Shown here: in pieces, positions 23,645 through 31,712 of the stretch | How the letters are laid out: each line of letters begins with the position of its first letter | Position numbering within the stretch: position 1 is the first letter of the stretch | Program-made: the position numbers and the translations under genes | The notes under the pieces: model-generated | Seen by the model: the letters and a program-made list of their open reading frames with translations, nothing else | Databases searched by the model: none | Told to the model about the DNA's origin: nothing | DNA from: Cryobacterium cheniae | Lineage (GTDB): Bacteria > Actinomycetota > Actinomycetes > Actinomycetales > Microbacteriaceae | Direction of reading: 5' to 3' | Length of the DNA stretch: 56,031 bases | Assembly: GCF_004403395.1 (NCBI RefSeq) | Contig: NZ_SOGN01000005.1 | Coordinates: 1 to 56,031 of the forward strand

Positions 23645-23952
23645 TGGAACTCACCCCGCAGCAGGTATTCACCCGCCTGGCCGAGGCGCAAATCGTCGAT
23701 GTCCGGGAGACCCCGGAACTTCTGGACGGCATGATCGCCGGAGCCCGGCACATTCCGCTCGGCACGATTCCGGAGAACACCGCGGCCCTGGACCCGAAGA
23801 AACCCGTGATCCTGGTCTGCCGCAGCGGGCGCCGCAGCGCGAGCGCCGCGGAATATCTGACGGCTGCTGGATTCGACACGATCAATATGACGGGCGGCAT
23901 GCTCGAGTGGACCGCTGAGCGGCTGCCCACGGTTCTGCCTCAGCACCCGTGA
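23644..23952 (+). CDS. Single-domain rhodanese
   Basis: 102 aa cytoplasmic sulfurtransferase with the DVRE motif and the active loop CRSGRRS (C59). The start ATG overlaps the stop of the permease by 1 nt and the stop overlaps the start of the exporter by 4 nt, so translation is coupled throughout. It would pass sulfane sulfur between low-molecular-weight thiols, persulfides and sulfite or thiosulfate in the persulfide detoxification route. The length is normal and the call firm. Confidence 0.92.
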   Translation: MELTPQQVFTRLAEAQIVDVRETPELLDGMIAGARHIPLGTIPENTAALDPKKPVILVCRSGRRSASAAEYLTAAGFDTINMTGGMLEWTAERLPTVLPQHP

Positions 23953-24722
23953 TCGTCGCGGCCCTAGCCCTGGGGATCATCGTCGGGGCGCTGCTGGGCC
24001 TGGTCGGCGGCGGCGGGGCGATCATCGCCGTACCGGCCCTCGTCTACGGCGTCGGGCTTCCGCTGGATGAGGCGATCCCCACCTCCCTGATCGTGGTCGG
24101 AGCGGCCTCCGCCGTCGCCGTGCTGCCGCGGCTTCGTCGTGGCGTCAACTGGCGTCTGGCCCTCATCGTCGGCTCCGCCGGCGTGGCCACCGCCTACCTG
24201 GGCACGATGGTCAACCGGCTGCTCGACCCCGGAGTTCTGCTCCTGATCTTTGCCGCGATCATGGTCGTCGCCGGCATCCGCATGTTCATGCCGATCCGGG
24301 CTTCCGGCGGCCCGTGCGCGCTGCCGGACGGAGGGATTCGGTGGCGCAGCTGCCTGCCCCGGGCCCTCGCCACCGGCGCGGTGGTCGGTTTCCTGACCGG
24401 GTTGCTCGGCGTCGGAGGAGGGTTTCTCATCGTGCCCGCGCTCACCCTGGTGCTGGGCCTGCCGATGAGCGTGACCGTGGGGACCTCGCTGGTCATCATC
24501 GTCATCAACTCGATCGCCGGGTTCACCGCGCACCTGGGTGACGTGCAGATCGACTGGGCCGTGACCGCGGCGTTCGCCGGGACGGCCATGGCGGCGTCCC
24601 TGATCGCCGGCCGGCTCGCCCGAGGGCTGTCCGACACGGTGCTGAAACGCGGATTCGCCGTTCTGGTTCTGATCGTCGCGGCCTACGTGGCCGTTCAGGC
24701 GATCATCGCCCTGGTCGGCTAG
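23949..24722 (+). CDS. TauE/SafE-family sulfite/sulfonate exporter
   Basis: 257 aa, about eight membrane helices in two halves, each with the glycine-rich signature (GALLGLVGGGGAIIAVPAL and GFLTGLLGVGGGFLIVPAL). The family exports sulfite and organosulfur anions; in CstR regulons it removes the sulfite or thiosulfate that persulfide oxidation produces. GTG 23949 overlaps the rhodanese stop (GTGA). The last 18 bp including the stop are tandemly duplicated (24711-24746). It is the last gene of the operon and is convergent with the repressor gene. Confidence 0.9.
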   Translation: MIVAALALGIIVGALLGLVGGGGAIIAVPALVYGVGLPLDEAIPTSLIVVGAASAVAVLPRLRRGVNWRLALIVGSAGVATAYLGTMVNRLLDPGVLLLIFAAIMVVAGIRMFMPIRASGGPCALPDGGIRWRSCLPRALATGAVVGFLTGLLGVGGGFLIVPALTLVLGLPMSVTVGTSLVIIVINSIAGFTAHLGDVQIDWAVTAAFAGTAMAASLIAGRLARGLSDTVLKRGFAVLVLIVAAYVAVQAIIALVG

Positions 24723-24746
24723 GACAGCCTGGTCGGCTAGGACAGC
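24711..24746. repeat. 18-bp tandem duplication at convergent gene ends
   Basis: CTGGTCGGCTAGGACAGC occurs twice back to back (24711-24728, 24729-24746). The first copy holds the tauE-like stop; the second encodes the C-terminus and stop of the repressor on the other strand. Confidence 0.95.
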
Positions 24747-25018
24747 GCCAGGAACAGTTTCTCGAGTTCCTCCACGCGGAGGGGCTTCTTGTCCCCGGTG
24801 TCGCCCTGGTCGGTGAGGCACTCCTTCATGGCGGAGGAGATGATCGTGAAGCCGGCGCGGTCGATGGCGCTGGAGACGGCGGCGAGCTGGGTGACGACCG
24901 CACGGCAGTCGGCGCCGGATTCGACGGCGGCGATCACCGCGGCGAGCTGCCCCTGGGCGCGCTTCAGCCGGTTCACGGTCTTGCGCAGATCGTCTGACTT
25001 CGTCGATTCGGGTTTCAT
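24737..25018 (-). CDS. CstR-like persulfide-sensing repressor (CsoR family)
   Basis: 93 aa all-helical DUF156 repressor. C38 and C67 are conserved, but the copper-ligand histidine four residues before the second Cys in CsoR is Ala here, as in CstR, which senses persulfides by linking its two cysteines through sulfur. I chose ATG 25018; an upstream ATG at 25036 lies inside the operator. TTGTGC (25048-25053) and TATTTT (25025-25030) flank the operator at 17 bp, which would give a nearly leaderless, autorepressed transcript. It is the likely regulator of all four palindromes. Confidence 0.88.
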   Translation of the reverse strand: MKPESTKSDDLRKTVNRLKRAQGQLAAVIAAVESGADCRAVVTQLAAVSSAIDRAGFTIISSAMKECLTDQGDTGDKKPLRVEELEKLFLALS

Positions 25019-25027
25019 GGGTATAAA

Positions 25028-25043
25028 ATACCCCATGGGGTAT
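25028..25043. promoter_or_regulatory. CstR-type operator 4 (repressor/membrane protein)
   Basis: ATACCCCATGGGGTAT, identical to operator 2. It sits in the 17-bp spacer of the repressor's own promoter on the minus strand, 36 bp upstream of the divergent membrane protein gene. Confidence 0.88.
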
Positions 25044-25078
25044 CAACGCACAATCACGAATAAGGAATCAGTCGCACT

Positions 25079-25576
25079 ATGAGACTTTCGGGAATGCTCA
25101 CCGAACTGCGAACCTGGCCCGGCCGGCGACGGATGATCGCAGCCGGCATCGCCGCGGCGGTGCTGGCCGTGCTGACCCTCGCCTCCGGCGCCGTCGCCGT
25201 CGTCGACGGGTCGCTGGCGTTCCCCGGTGCCGCGTGGGCCTACGCGGTCACGGTCGTGGGGGCCGGGCTGATCGGCCTGGTCGTGGCCAGCTACTTCGAT
25301 GCCCCGATCGGCGGGGAAGCCACCCGGTGTGACGTGCGCTGGCCCGTGCTCGGGCTCATCGCGTTCTACCTCACCACCGAGCTGCGCGAGGCCGTGCCGC
25401 TGATCTCCGACGCCGTTCGCCCGGTCGTCGCGGTCGCCGCTGTCGCGCTACTGGTGTGGGCGCTGCTCGAGCGACTGGGCAGCGAACACCGTGCCGTCTC
25501 CGACCGGGACCAGGACCAGGACGGTGAGGTCTGCACGACCTGCAAGCCGCTGTTCCCGGCTCCGCGGGTCCGCTAG
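25079..25576 (+). CDS. Unknown membrane protein divergent from the CstR-like repressor
   Basis: 165 aa. Four hydrophobic segments are visible (about residues 19-42, 50-72, 88-105 and 112-130), and a charged C-terminal tail ends with a CTTC pair (EVCTTCKPLF). I recognise no family. Its position across a shared CstR-type operator makes it a candidate member of the persulfide regulon, perhaps a transporter accessory or a quinone-linked membrane factor. The CxxC near the cytoplasmic or external end could react with sulfane sulfur. The ATG start overlaps no other gene; the ribosome-binding site (TAAGGAATC) is somewhat distant. Confidence 0.7.
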   Translation: MRLSGMLTELRTWPGRRRMIAAGIAAAVLAVLTLASGAVAVVDGSLAFPGAAWAYAVTVVGAGLIGLVVASYFDAPIGGEATRCDVRWPVLGLIAFYLTTELREAVPLISDAVRPVVAVAAVALLVWALLERLGSEHRAVSDRDQDQDGEVCTTCKPLFPAPRVR

Positions 25577-25582
25577 GAGCCG

Positions 25583-27583
25583 TCAGGGCACCAGCGCGTC
25601 GACCCAACCGGCCACCTGCAGAAGGTCGAACTCCTCGAAGTCGTACCGGCGCGCCAGTGCGCGGAAGACCTTGGTGCTCAGCAGGTCACGCTCCTGCTCA
25701 CCGAGGTTGCCGAGTTCCGCGGCGCTGAGAATGCCCTCCGCGATGATCTCGGACACGAGCTCGACCCGGTAACGGCTGAGTAGCTCCTCGGACCAGGGCA
25801 GCATCGAAAGCACCTCCGCGCGGTTCGCCAGTTCCGAGATGCCCAACAGTGCCAGCGTCTGCAGCCGCCCCGCCCCCAGGAAGTCGCCGAGTTCCGACCT
25901 GCTTCCGACGAGGGTCGACAGGTGAAACGGGCTGGTGATCCCCAGGTCGGCGAACTGCGTGCGGTACGGCTGCAGCGAGTTCAGATCCCAGAAATCCGTG
26001 CGGGGGTTCCCGGCCAGTTTTTGGAAGCGGGGATCGGCGTGAAGCTGGGTGAGCATCGGGTCCTTCCAGACGAAGGACCGGGGTCGCGGGGCGATCATCG
26101 CGTACTCGAGGTGCCCCAGTGCGAGCTCGCGCAGTTCCGCCTTCCGCGTCGGATCCGTCTGCTCCTGGCTCTGAGCGTGGAACATGCACCCCAGGTCGTA
26201 GCGCACCCACGGGGACGCGGAAATGCCGGCCTCCTTGATGCGGCTGCCGATCTCGAGCAGATCCTGCGACCCGCCGAGCGCAACGTAGCCGGTGGCGGCC
26301 ACCAGACGCATCTTTCGCTTCAGCAGGGAGACCTCGCCCGGTTCGATGTTCCGTTCGCCCGCCCCCGCGTCGATCAGGCGCACCAATTCCAGGGCGCTCT
26401 CCCGCGCACGGATCGCATCCGTGCTGGTGCTGGTGCCGGATGGCCGGTCAGTGACGGAGACCAGATTCTCGACGGTGATCACGTAGTTCAGGAGCACGCG
26501 GTGGTAGTGCAACGAGAAGTCCGCATCCTGCGTGGGGGAGTGCTCCGCTTCGAGGTGGGCCGTCTCAACGCTGAGCCAGTCCGCGTAGCGCCGGAGTTCG
26601 TCGAACTCCGTGCCGTACCGGTGCAGGCGGTACTGCAGCATGAGGCTGGCCGGATGATTGTCGGGGTCCAGATCGACCGCGTGGCTCAGGATGGCGATGG
26701 CACGGGCATCGCTGGCATCATCACGAAGATCGGTGGAGGCCACGAAGTGGAGACCCAGGGACCGCCAGGATCCGGTGCCGGCCAGACCCTCGACATCCGT
26801 ATATTGCGTAGACAGGATCATCAGCGCGAATGCCGCCACGAACTTGTCCAGGTCGACGGTGTCTCCGCCGTCCAGGCGGGCCAGACCCAGGTCGGAGCGG
26901 TTGATGGTCGCCGCATCGATCTGGCGGCCGTGCCGCGACATGCTCACGGCGAGATTGTCCGGGTTCGTTGCATCCACCGACAGACGCCAGGGGGTGCTGC
27001 CGATCATGAAGGTCGCGATGGCCTGTAGCGCTGCCAGCACCCGGTTGGGCACGACGCCCGACAGCGAGGAATCGGAGAGGAACGCGACATCGCTCCCGAT
27101 CGCGAAGTAGAGGCCCTTGGGCCGGCTCCCGGCAAGCGACGTCAACAAGACCATCACGTTCCGGGTGCGAGTCTCGGCGGGTTGACCGGCTTCATCGCGC
27201 ACCTCAACGGAGATTTTCCGATCGGTGGCCAGACCTCGGGAAAAGCCGACCATCCCGGCGACCATCATCAGAGCACCGGGATAGGCCAGCACCCACACCA
27301 CACCGGGGCCTCCCGCGAACAGGACGAACACCGCAGATCCGCCGAGAATCAGGCCCAGTCCCCAGCCTTTCAGGCGGTCGATGGCGTGCTGGCTGGTTTT
27401 GCCGCGCCACATCAGCGGCACGAATGCCAGGAGCCGGGCGAGAACGAGAGCCGCCAGGCTCAGGCCGAGGATGGCCAGACCGGGGGATTCCAGCGGCGCC
27501 AGCCAGTTCGAGAAAAAGCCGTCCCAGCTCTCAGACCAGCGCTCGGCCCAGGTGGCCTCCGGGTTGTCAATTGCAGATTGCAT
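25583..27583 (-). CDS. Large membrane-anchored protein of unknown function
   Basis: 666 aa from ATG 27583. Residues about 25-60 and 75-115 hold two or three membrane helices (SPGLAILGLSLAALVLARLL, GLILGGSAVFVLFAGGPGVV). A mixed alpha/beta region follows (about 115-260), then a long all-helical part with TPR-like spacing (SHAVDLDPDNHPASLMLQYR). The C-terminal 130 residues contain LQPYRTQFADLGITSPFHL, similar in texture to helix-hairpin-helix modules. No catalytic motif is evident. The gene has its own strand context, convergent with the sulfur-block membrane protein (6 nt gap) and downstream of a VOC gene. Confidence 0.7.
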   Translation of the reverse strand: MQSAIDNPEATWAERWSESWDGFFSNWLAPLESPGLAILGLSLAALVLARLLAFVPLMWRGKTSQHAIDRLKGWGLGLILGGSAVFVLFAGGPGVVWVLAYPGALMMVAGMVGFSRGLATDRKISVEVRDEAGQPAETRTRNVMVLLTSLAGSRPKGLYFAIGSDVAFLSDSSLSGVVPNRVLAALQAIATFMIGSTPWRLSVDATNPDNLAVSMSRHGRQIDAATINRSDLGLARLDGGDTVDLDKFVAAFALMILSTQYTDVEGLAGTGSWRSLGLHFVASTDLRDDASDARAIAILSHAVDLDPDNHPASLMLQYRLHRYGTEFDELRRYADWLSVETAHLEAEHSPTQDADFSLHYHRVLLNYVITVENLVSVTDRPSGTSTSTDAIRARESALELVRLIDAGAGERNIEPGEVSLLKRKMRLVAATGYVALGGSQDLLEIGSRIKEAGISASPWVRYDLGCMFHAQSQEQTDPTRKAELRELALGHLEYAMIAPRPRSFVWKDPMLTQLHADPRFQKLAGNPRTDFWDLNSLQPYRTQFADLGITSPFHLSTLVGSRSELGDFLGAGRLQTLALLGISELANRAEVLSMLPWSEELLSRYRVELVSEIIAEGILSAAELGNLGEQERDLLSTKVFRALARRYDFEEFDLLQVAGWVDALVP

Positions 27584-27608
27584 CACAATCTCCCGCCGTG
27601 AGTCTCCG

Positions 27609-28010
27609 CTACACGGATGCCGCAACCACGGCGAGCACGTTGGCGGCCGGGTCCGTGAACCAGGCGATCTGGGCCTTGTGCTCGTCGTCGCGCATGATGC
27701 CCTTCTCGTCGTTGGGCGGCATATCGGCGAGATCCTCGTCGCCGTAGATCTTCGTGGTCACGCCGCGGGCATTGAGCTCGTCGACGGTCTTCTCGACGTC
27801 GTCGGTCATGAAGTTGAGAACGGTGAAGGTCGCCGGCACATGGTCGGGTTTGAAATAGATGAAAACCTGCGCGCCGTTGCCGAGCCGAACCTCGAGGTTG
27901 CCCATCATGCCCTCCGTGACGGAGAGCCCGAGGGTCTCGCCGTAGAAGCGCTTCGCCTTGTCGATGTCGTCCACGGAAAACGAACTGAAGGCTTCGGAAC
28001 TGGTGAACAT
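27609..28010 (-). CDS. VOC-family (glyoxalase-like) protein
   Basis: 133 aa, two beta-alpha-beta-beta-beta modules of the vicinal oxygen chelate fold: FSVDDIDKAKRFYGETLGL in the first and IAWFTDPAANVLAVV in the second. Members include glyoxalase, dioxygenases and antibiotic-binding proteins; the metal ligands are not complete enough to name a reaction. ATG 28010 is preceded by an AAGGAGA site. It lies 25 nt upstream of the unknown membrane protein gene and may be co-transcribed with it. Confidence 0.87.
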   Translation of the reverse strand: MFTSSEAFSSFSVDDIDKAKRFYGETLGLSVTEGMMGNLEVRLGNGAQVFIYFKPDHVPATFTVLNFMTDDVEKTVDELNARGVTTKIYGDEDLADMPPNDEKGIMRDDEHKAQIAWFTDPAANVLAVVAASV

Positions 28011-28079
28011 GTCAGTCTCCTTCGTCAGGAACCAATCGGTTCGCCTACGACGATTGCACGCTGCACCGGAGCCGCATAG

Positions 28080-28124
28080 CCCCACGGCATACCGGAGGGC
28101 GGATGCCGCCGGTATGCCGTGGGG
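28080..28124 (-). terminator. Terminator after DEAD-box helicase
   Basis: Perfect 16-bp arms CCCCACGGCATACCGG (28080-28095) and its complement (28109-28124) with a 13-nt loop, directly after the helicase stop on the minus strand. Confidence 0.85.
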
Positions 28125-28127
28125 CGC

Positions 28128-29939
28128 TCAGTAGCTGCGCGGCTGGCGCGGCGGGCGCTCGGTGCGGCCCTCGCGACGCACCGGTCCGCCACCGTCGGCG
28201 CGGATCTCGATCAGCTTGCCGCTGATGCGGGTGTTCGTCAGTCGGTCCAGAACGTCGCCGGGCATGTCGGCCGGCAGCTCGACGAGCGAGTACTCCGGGT
28301 TGATCTGGATGTGACCGAAGTCTTCGCGGCTCAGGCCGCCCTCGTTGGCGAGGGCACCCACGATCTGGCGCGGCTCCACCTTGTGGCGCTTGCCGACCTC
28401 GATGCGGTACGAGGCCATCGCCCGGTTGTTGTCGCGGGGGCGTCGTTCCACCCGCTCAACGCGTTCGCCGCGTTCGCCGCGGTCGTCACGGCGGTCACCG
28501 CGACCGGCGTCGGCGCGGGCACGCTCGGCACGGTCGCCGCGGTCGGCGCGCTCGGGCCGCTGCGCTCGGGCATCCGCCTGGGTGAGCAGCAGGGGAGTCT
28601 CGCCCTGGGCGACGACCGCGAGTGCCGCGGCGACATCCGCTTCGGGCACGTCGTGGTGCGAGACGTAGTGACCGATGATGTCGCGGAAGGCGCTGATCCG
28701 TTCGGACTGGCCGAGGGCCTCGGAGATGGCGTCGTCGAAGCGTGCCAGGCGGGTGACGTTGACGTCTTCGAAGCTCGGCAGCTGCATCTGCGTCAGCGGC
28801 TGGCGGGTCGCCCGCTCGATGGCGTTGAGCAGGTGGCGCTCGCGGGGCGTGACGAAGCTGATCGCCGCGCCGCTGCGGCCGGCGCGGCCGGTGCGGCCGA
28901 TGCGGTGCACATACGACTCGGTGTCGATCGGGATGTCGTAGTTGACGACGTGGCTGATGCGGTCGACGTCGAGGCCGCGCGCGGCGACATCCGTTGCGAC
29001 CAGGATGTCCAGCTTGCCGGACTTGAGCTGGTTGACGGTGCGCTCACGCTGCACCTGGGCCACGTCGCCGTTGATGGCCGCCGCGGAGTAGCCGCGCGCG
29101 CGCAGCTTCTCGGCGAGCAGCTCGGTCTCATTCTTGGTGCGGGTGAACACGATCATGCCCTCGAAGTTCTCCACCTCGAGGATGCGGGTGAGCGCGTCGA
29201 CCTTCTGCGGATACGACACCATCAGGTAGCGCTGGGTCGTGTTCGCCGACGTCGTGGTCTTGTTCTTGATCGTGATCTCTTCGGGGTCGTCGAGATACTT
29301 CTTCGAGATCCGCCTGATCTGCGCCGGCATGGTCGCCGAGAACAGGGCGACCTGCTTGTCGTCCGGGGTGTCGGCGAGAATCGTCTCGACGTCCTCGGCG
29401 AAGCCCATCTTCAGCATCTCGTCGGCCTCGTCGAGCACCAGGTACTTCAGCTGCGACAGGTCGAGCGTGCCCTTCTCGAGGTGGTCCATGATGCGGCCGG
29501 GCGTACCGACGACGATATGCACCCCACGGCGCAGCGCGGAGAGCTGCACGCCATAGCCCTGGCCGCCGTAGACGGGGAGCACGTGCACGCCGCGCATGTG
29601 GGCGGCGTACTTTTCGAAGGCCTCGCACACCTGCAGGGCGAGCTCACGAGTCGGGGAGAGTACGAGTGCCTGCGGGGTCTTCTGGGCCATGTCGAGGCGC
29701 GAGAGGATCGGCAACGCGAACGCGGCCGTCTTGCCGGTTCCGGTCTGGGCGAGGCCGACGACGTCGCGCCCGGCGAGAAGCGGGGGAATGGTGGCGGCCT
29801 GGATGGCGGAGGGAGTTTCGTACCCGACGTCCTTGAGCGCCTTGAGCATCGCATCATTGAGCCCGAGGTCGGCGAAGGTTTTCGTTTCGCGGGCAGTGTC
29901 TGCCGCGCTCTGCGTGGGGGTCGTGTCAGGGGTGTGCAT
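28128..29939 (-). CDS. deaD: DEAD-box RNA helicase, DeaD/CsdA type
   Basis: 603 aa. The RecA-like core has AQTGTGKT, PTRELA, VGTPGR, LDEADEML, SAT, VATDVAARGLDV and HRIGRTGRAG. A DeaD-type dimerisation region, an Arg/Asp/Gly-rich low-complexity linker (about residues 450-510) and a C-terminal DbpA-like RNA-binding domain (YRIEVGKRHKVEPRQIVGAL) follow. Such helicases unwind structured mRNA and help 50S assembly, particularly in the cold. I chose ATG 29939, which matches the usual N-terminus; ATG 29996 is also in frame but would overlap the divergent ligase gene. Confidence 0.93.
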   Translation of the reverse strand: MHTPDTTPTQSAADTARETKTFADLGLNDAMLKALKDVGYETPSAIQAATIPPLLAGRDVVGLAQTGTGKTAAFALPILSRLDMAQKTPQALVLSPTRELALQVCEAFEKYAAHMRGVHVLPVYGGQGYGVQLSALRRGVHIVVGTPGRIMDHLEKGTLDLSQLKYLVLDEADEMLKMGFAEDVETILADTPDDKQVALFSATMPAQIRRISKKYLDDPEEITIKNKTTTSANTTQRYLMVSYPQKVDALTRILEVENFEGMIVFTRTKNETELLAEKLRARGYSAAAINGDVAQVQRERTVNQLKSGKLDILVATDVAARGLDVDRISHVVNYDIPIDTESYVHRIGRTGRAGRSGAAISFVTPRERHLLNAIERATRQPLTQMQLPSFEDVNVTRLARFDDAISEALGQSERISAFRDIIGHYVSHHDVPEADVAAALAVVAQGETPLLLTQADARAQRPERADRGDRAERARADAGRGDRRDDRGERGERVERVERRPRDNNRAMASYRIEVGKRHKVEPRQIVGALANEGGLSREDFGHIQINPEYSLVELPADMPGDVLDRLTNTRISGKLIEIRADGGGPVRREGRTERPPRQPRSY

Positions 29940-29994
29940 ACTACAACGGTAATCCATCGGAGAGTGCCCCCCGTTCGTGCGAGAAGATAAGAGC

Positions 29995-31683
29995 ATGTCG
30001 ATTACGCAGCAGCAGCCCTGGGTGCAGAACTATCAGCCGGGTGTGCCGGCCGAAATCGAACTCCCCACGGAGTCACTCGTCGCGATGCTCGAACGGTCCG
30101 TAATCGAGGCCGGGGATCACCCCGCGCTGGAATTCTTCGGGCGCCGCACGACCTACACCGAGCTCGGCGACCAGGTCGACCGGGCGGCGGAAGGCCTGCG
30201 GCACCTCGGCGTGCGTGCGGGCGACCGGGTGGCCCTGATCCTGCCGAACTGCCCCCAGCACGTCGTCGCCTTCTACGCGGTGCTGCGGCTGGGCGCCGTG
30301 GTGGTGGAGCACAACCCGCTCTACACGTCGCGGGAACTCCGCCACCAGTTCGAGGACCACCAGGCCCGCATCGTGATCGCCTGGGACAAGTCCGTGCCAT
30401 CCGTTCGGGCCTTCCCGCAAGACATCGAGATCGACCACATCGTCTCCGTGAACCTGCTCCTGGCGTTCCCGACCGTCAAGCGCCTCGCCCTGCACCTGCC
30501 GGTGAAGAAACTGCGCGAATCCCGGGAGGCTCTCACCGGTCCGGCCCCGGGCACGATCCCGTGGAAGCAACTGCTGAGCCACGACCCGATCGATCCCGAG
30601 CATCCGCGCCCGGCGGTCGACGATCTCGCGGCACTCCAGTACACCTCGGGCACGACGGGACAGCCCAAGGGGGCCATGCTCACCCACTTCAATCTGTACT
30701 CCAACGCCCTGCAGGGCGAGGCGTGGATGCACGGGGCCGAGTACCGCAAGGAGGTCTTCTACGCGATCCTGCCCATGTTCCACGCCTTCGGGATGACCCT
30801 CTACCTGACCTACGGCATCCGCAAGCAGGGCCTGCTCGTGCTGTTCCCCAAGTTCGACCCCAACCTGATTCTCGACGCCATGAAGAAGTCGCCCGCGACG
30901 GTGTACTGCGCGGTGCCGCCGATCTACGAACGCACCGCGGTGGCCGCCCAGGAACGCGGGATCTCGCTGCGCTCCTGCAAATACTGCATCTCGGGTGCCA
31001 TGAACCTTCCCGACCATGTGGTGGAACTGTGGGAGTCGGTGTCGGGCGGGTTGCTGGTGGAGGGCTACGGCATGACGGAGACGTCGCCGGTTGCTCTCGG
31101 TAACCCGTTCCACCCCACCCGCCGGCCCGGCACGGTGGGCGTGCCCTTCCCCTCCACCCTGATGAAGGTGGTCGACCTGGACGACCCCGCCACCACGGTG
31201 GCCCAGGGCGAGCCCGGCGAGCTGCTGCTGAAGGGCCCGCAGGTCTTCCAGGGTTATTGGAACAACCCCGAGGAGACCGCGAAGACCCTCCTGCCGGACG
31301 GTTGGCTGCGCACGGGCGACATCGTGACCGTCGACGCAGACGGCTTCACCACGATCGTGGACCGCGCCAAGGAGCTCATCATCACCGGCGGTTTCAACGT
31401 CTCGCCCTCGGAGGTCGAGGTGGCGCTGCGCCTGCACACGGATGTCGTCGACGCGGCCGTCGTCGGCAAGACGCTCGAACGCGGCGGCGAAATGGTCGTC
31501 GCGGCGGTCGAGCTGAAGCCCGGGACGGAGCTGGACGAGGAGGCCCTGCGGGCGCACTGCCGCGAGCACCTCGCCGCCTACAAGATTCCGCGGCGGATCG
31601 TCACGATCGAGGACATGCCCCGCTCGATGCTCGGCAAGATCCTGCGCAAGCAGGTGCGGGAACAGGTGCTGCCGGGGCTCTGA
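29995..31683 (+). CDS. fadD: Long-chain fatty acyl-CoA ligase
   Basis: 562 aa ANL-superfamily adenylate-forming enzyme. The P-loop is YTSGTTGQPKGAMLTH, the A5 motif GYGMTETSP, the hinge-region motif GWLRTGDIV and the C-terminal catalytic lysine is in SMLGKILRKQ. It activates a carboxylic acid, most likely a medium or long-chain fatty acid, to its CoA thioester for beta-oxidation or lipid synthesis. ATG 29995 is used in preference to the upstream in-frame ATG 29977. It is divergent from deaD across about 55 bp, which must hold both promoters. Confidence 0.9.
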   Translation: MSITQQQPWVQNYQPGVPAEIELPTESLVAMLERSVIEAGDHPALEFFGRRTTYTELGDQVDRAAEGLRHLGVRAGDRVALILPNCPQHVVAFYAVLRLGAVVVEHNPLYTSRELRHQFEDHQARIVIAWDKSVPSVRAFPQDIEIDHIVSVNLLLAFPTVKRLALHLPVKKLRESREALTGPAPGTIPWKQLLSHDPIDPEHPRPAVDDLAALQYTSGTTGQPKGAMLTHFNLYSNALQGEAWMHGAEYRKEVFYAILPMFHAFGMTLYLTYGIRKQGLLVLFPKFDPNLILDAMKKSPATVYCAVPPIYERTAVAAQERGISLRSCKYCISGAMNLPDHVVELWESVSGGLLVEGYGMTETSPVALGNPFHPTRRPGTVGVPFPSTLMKVVDLDDPATTVAQGEPGELLLKGPQVFQGYWNNPEETAKTLLPDGWLRTGDIVTVDADGFTTIVDRAKELIITGGFNVSPSEVEVALRLHTDVVDAAVVGKTLERGGEMVVAAVELKPGTELDEEALRAHCREHLAAYKIPRRIVTIEDMPRSMLGKILRKQVREQVLPGL

Positions 31684-31712
31684 CGCCGGCACTGCTCTGA
31701 CACCGAGGGTGC

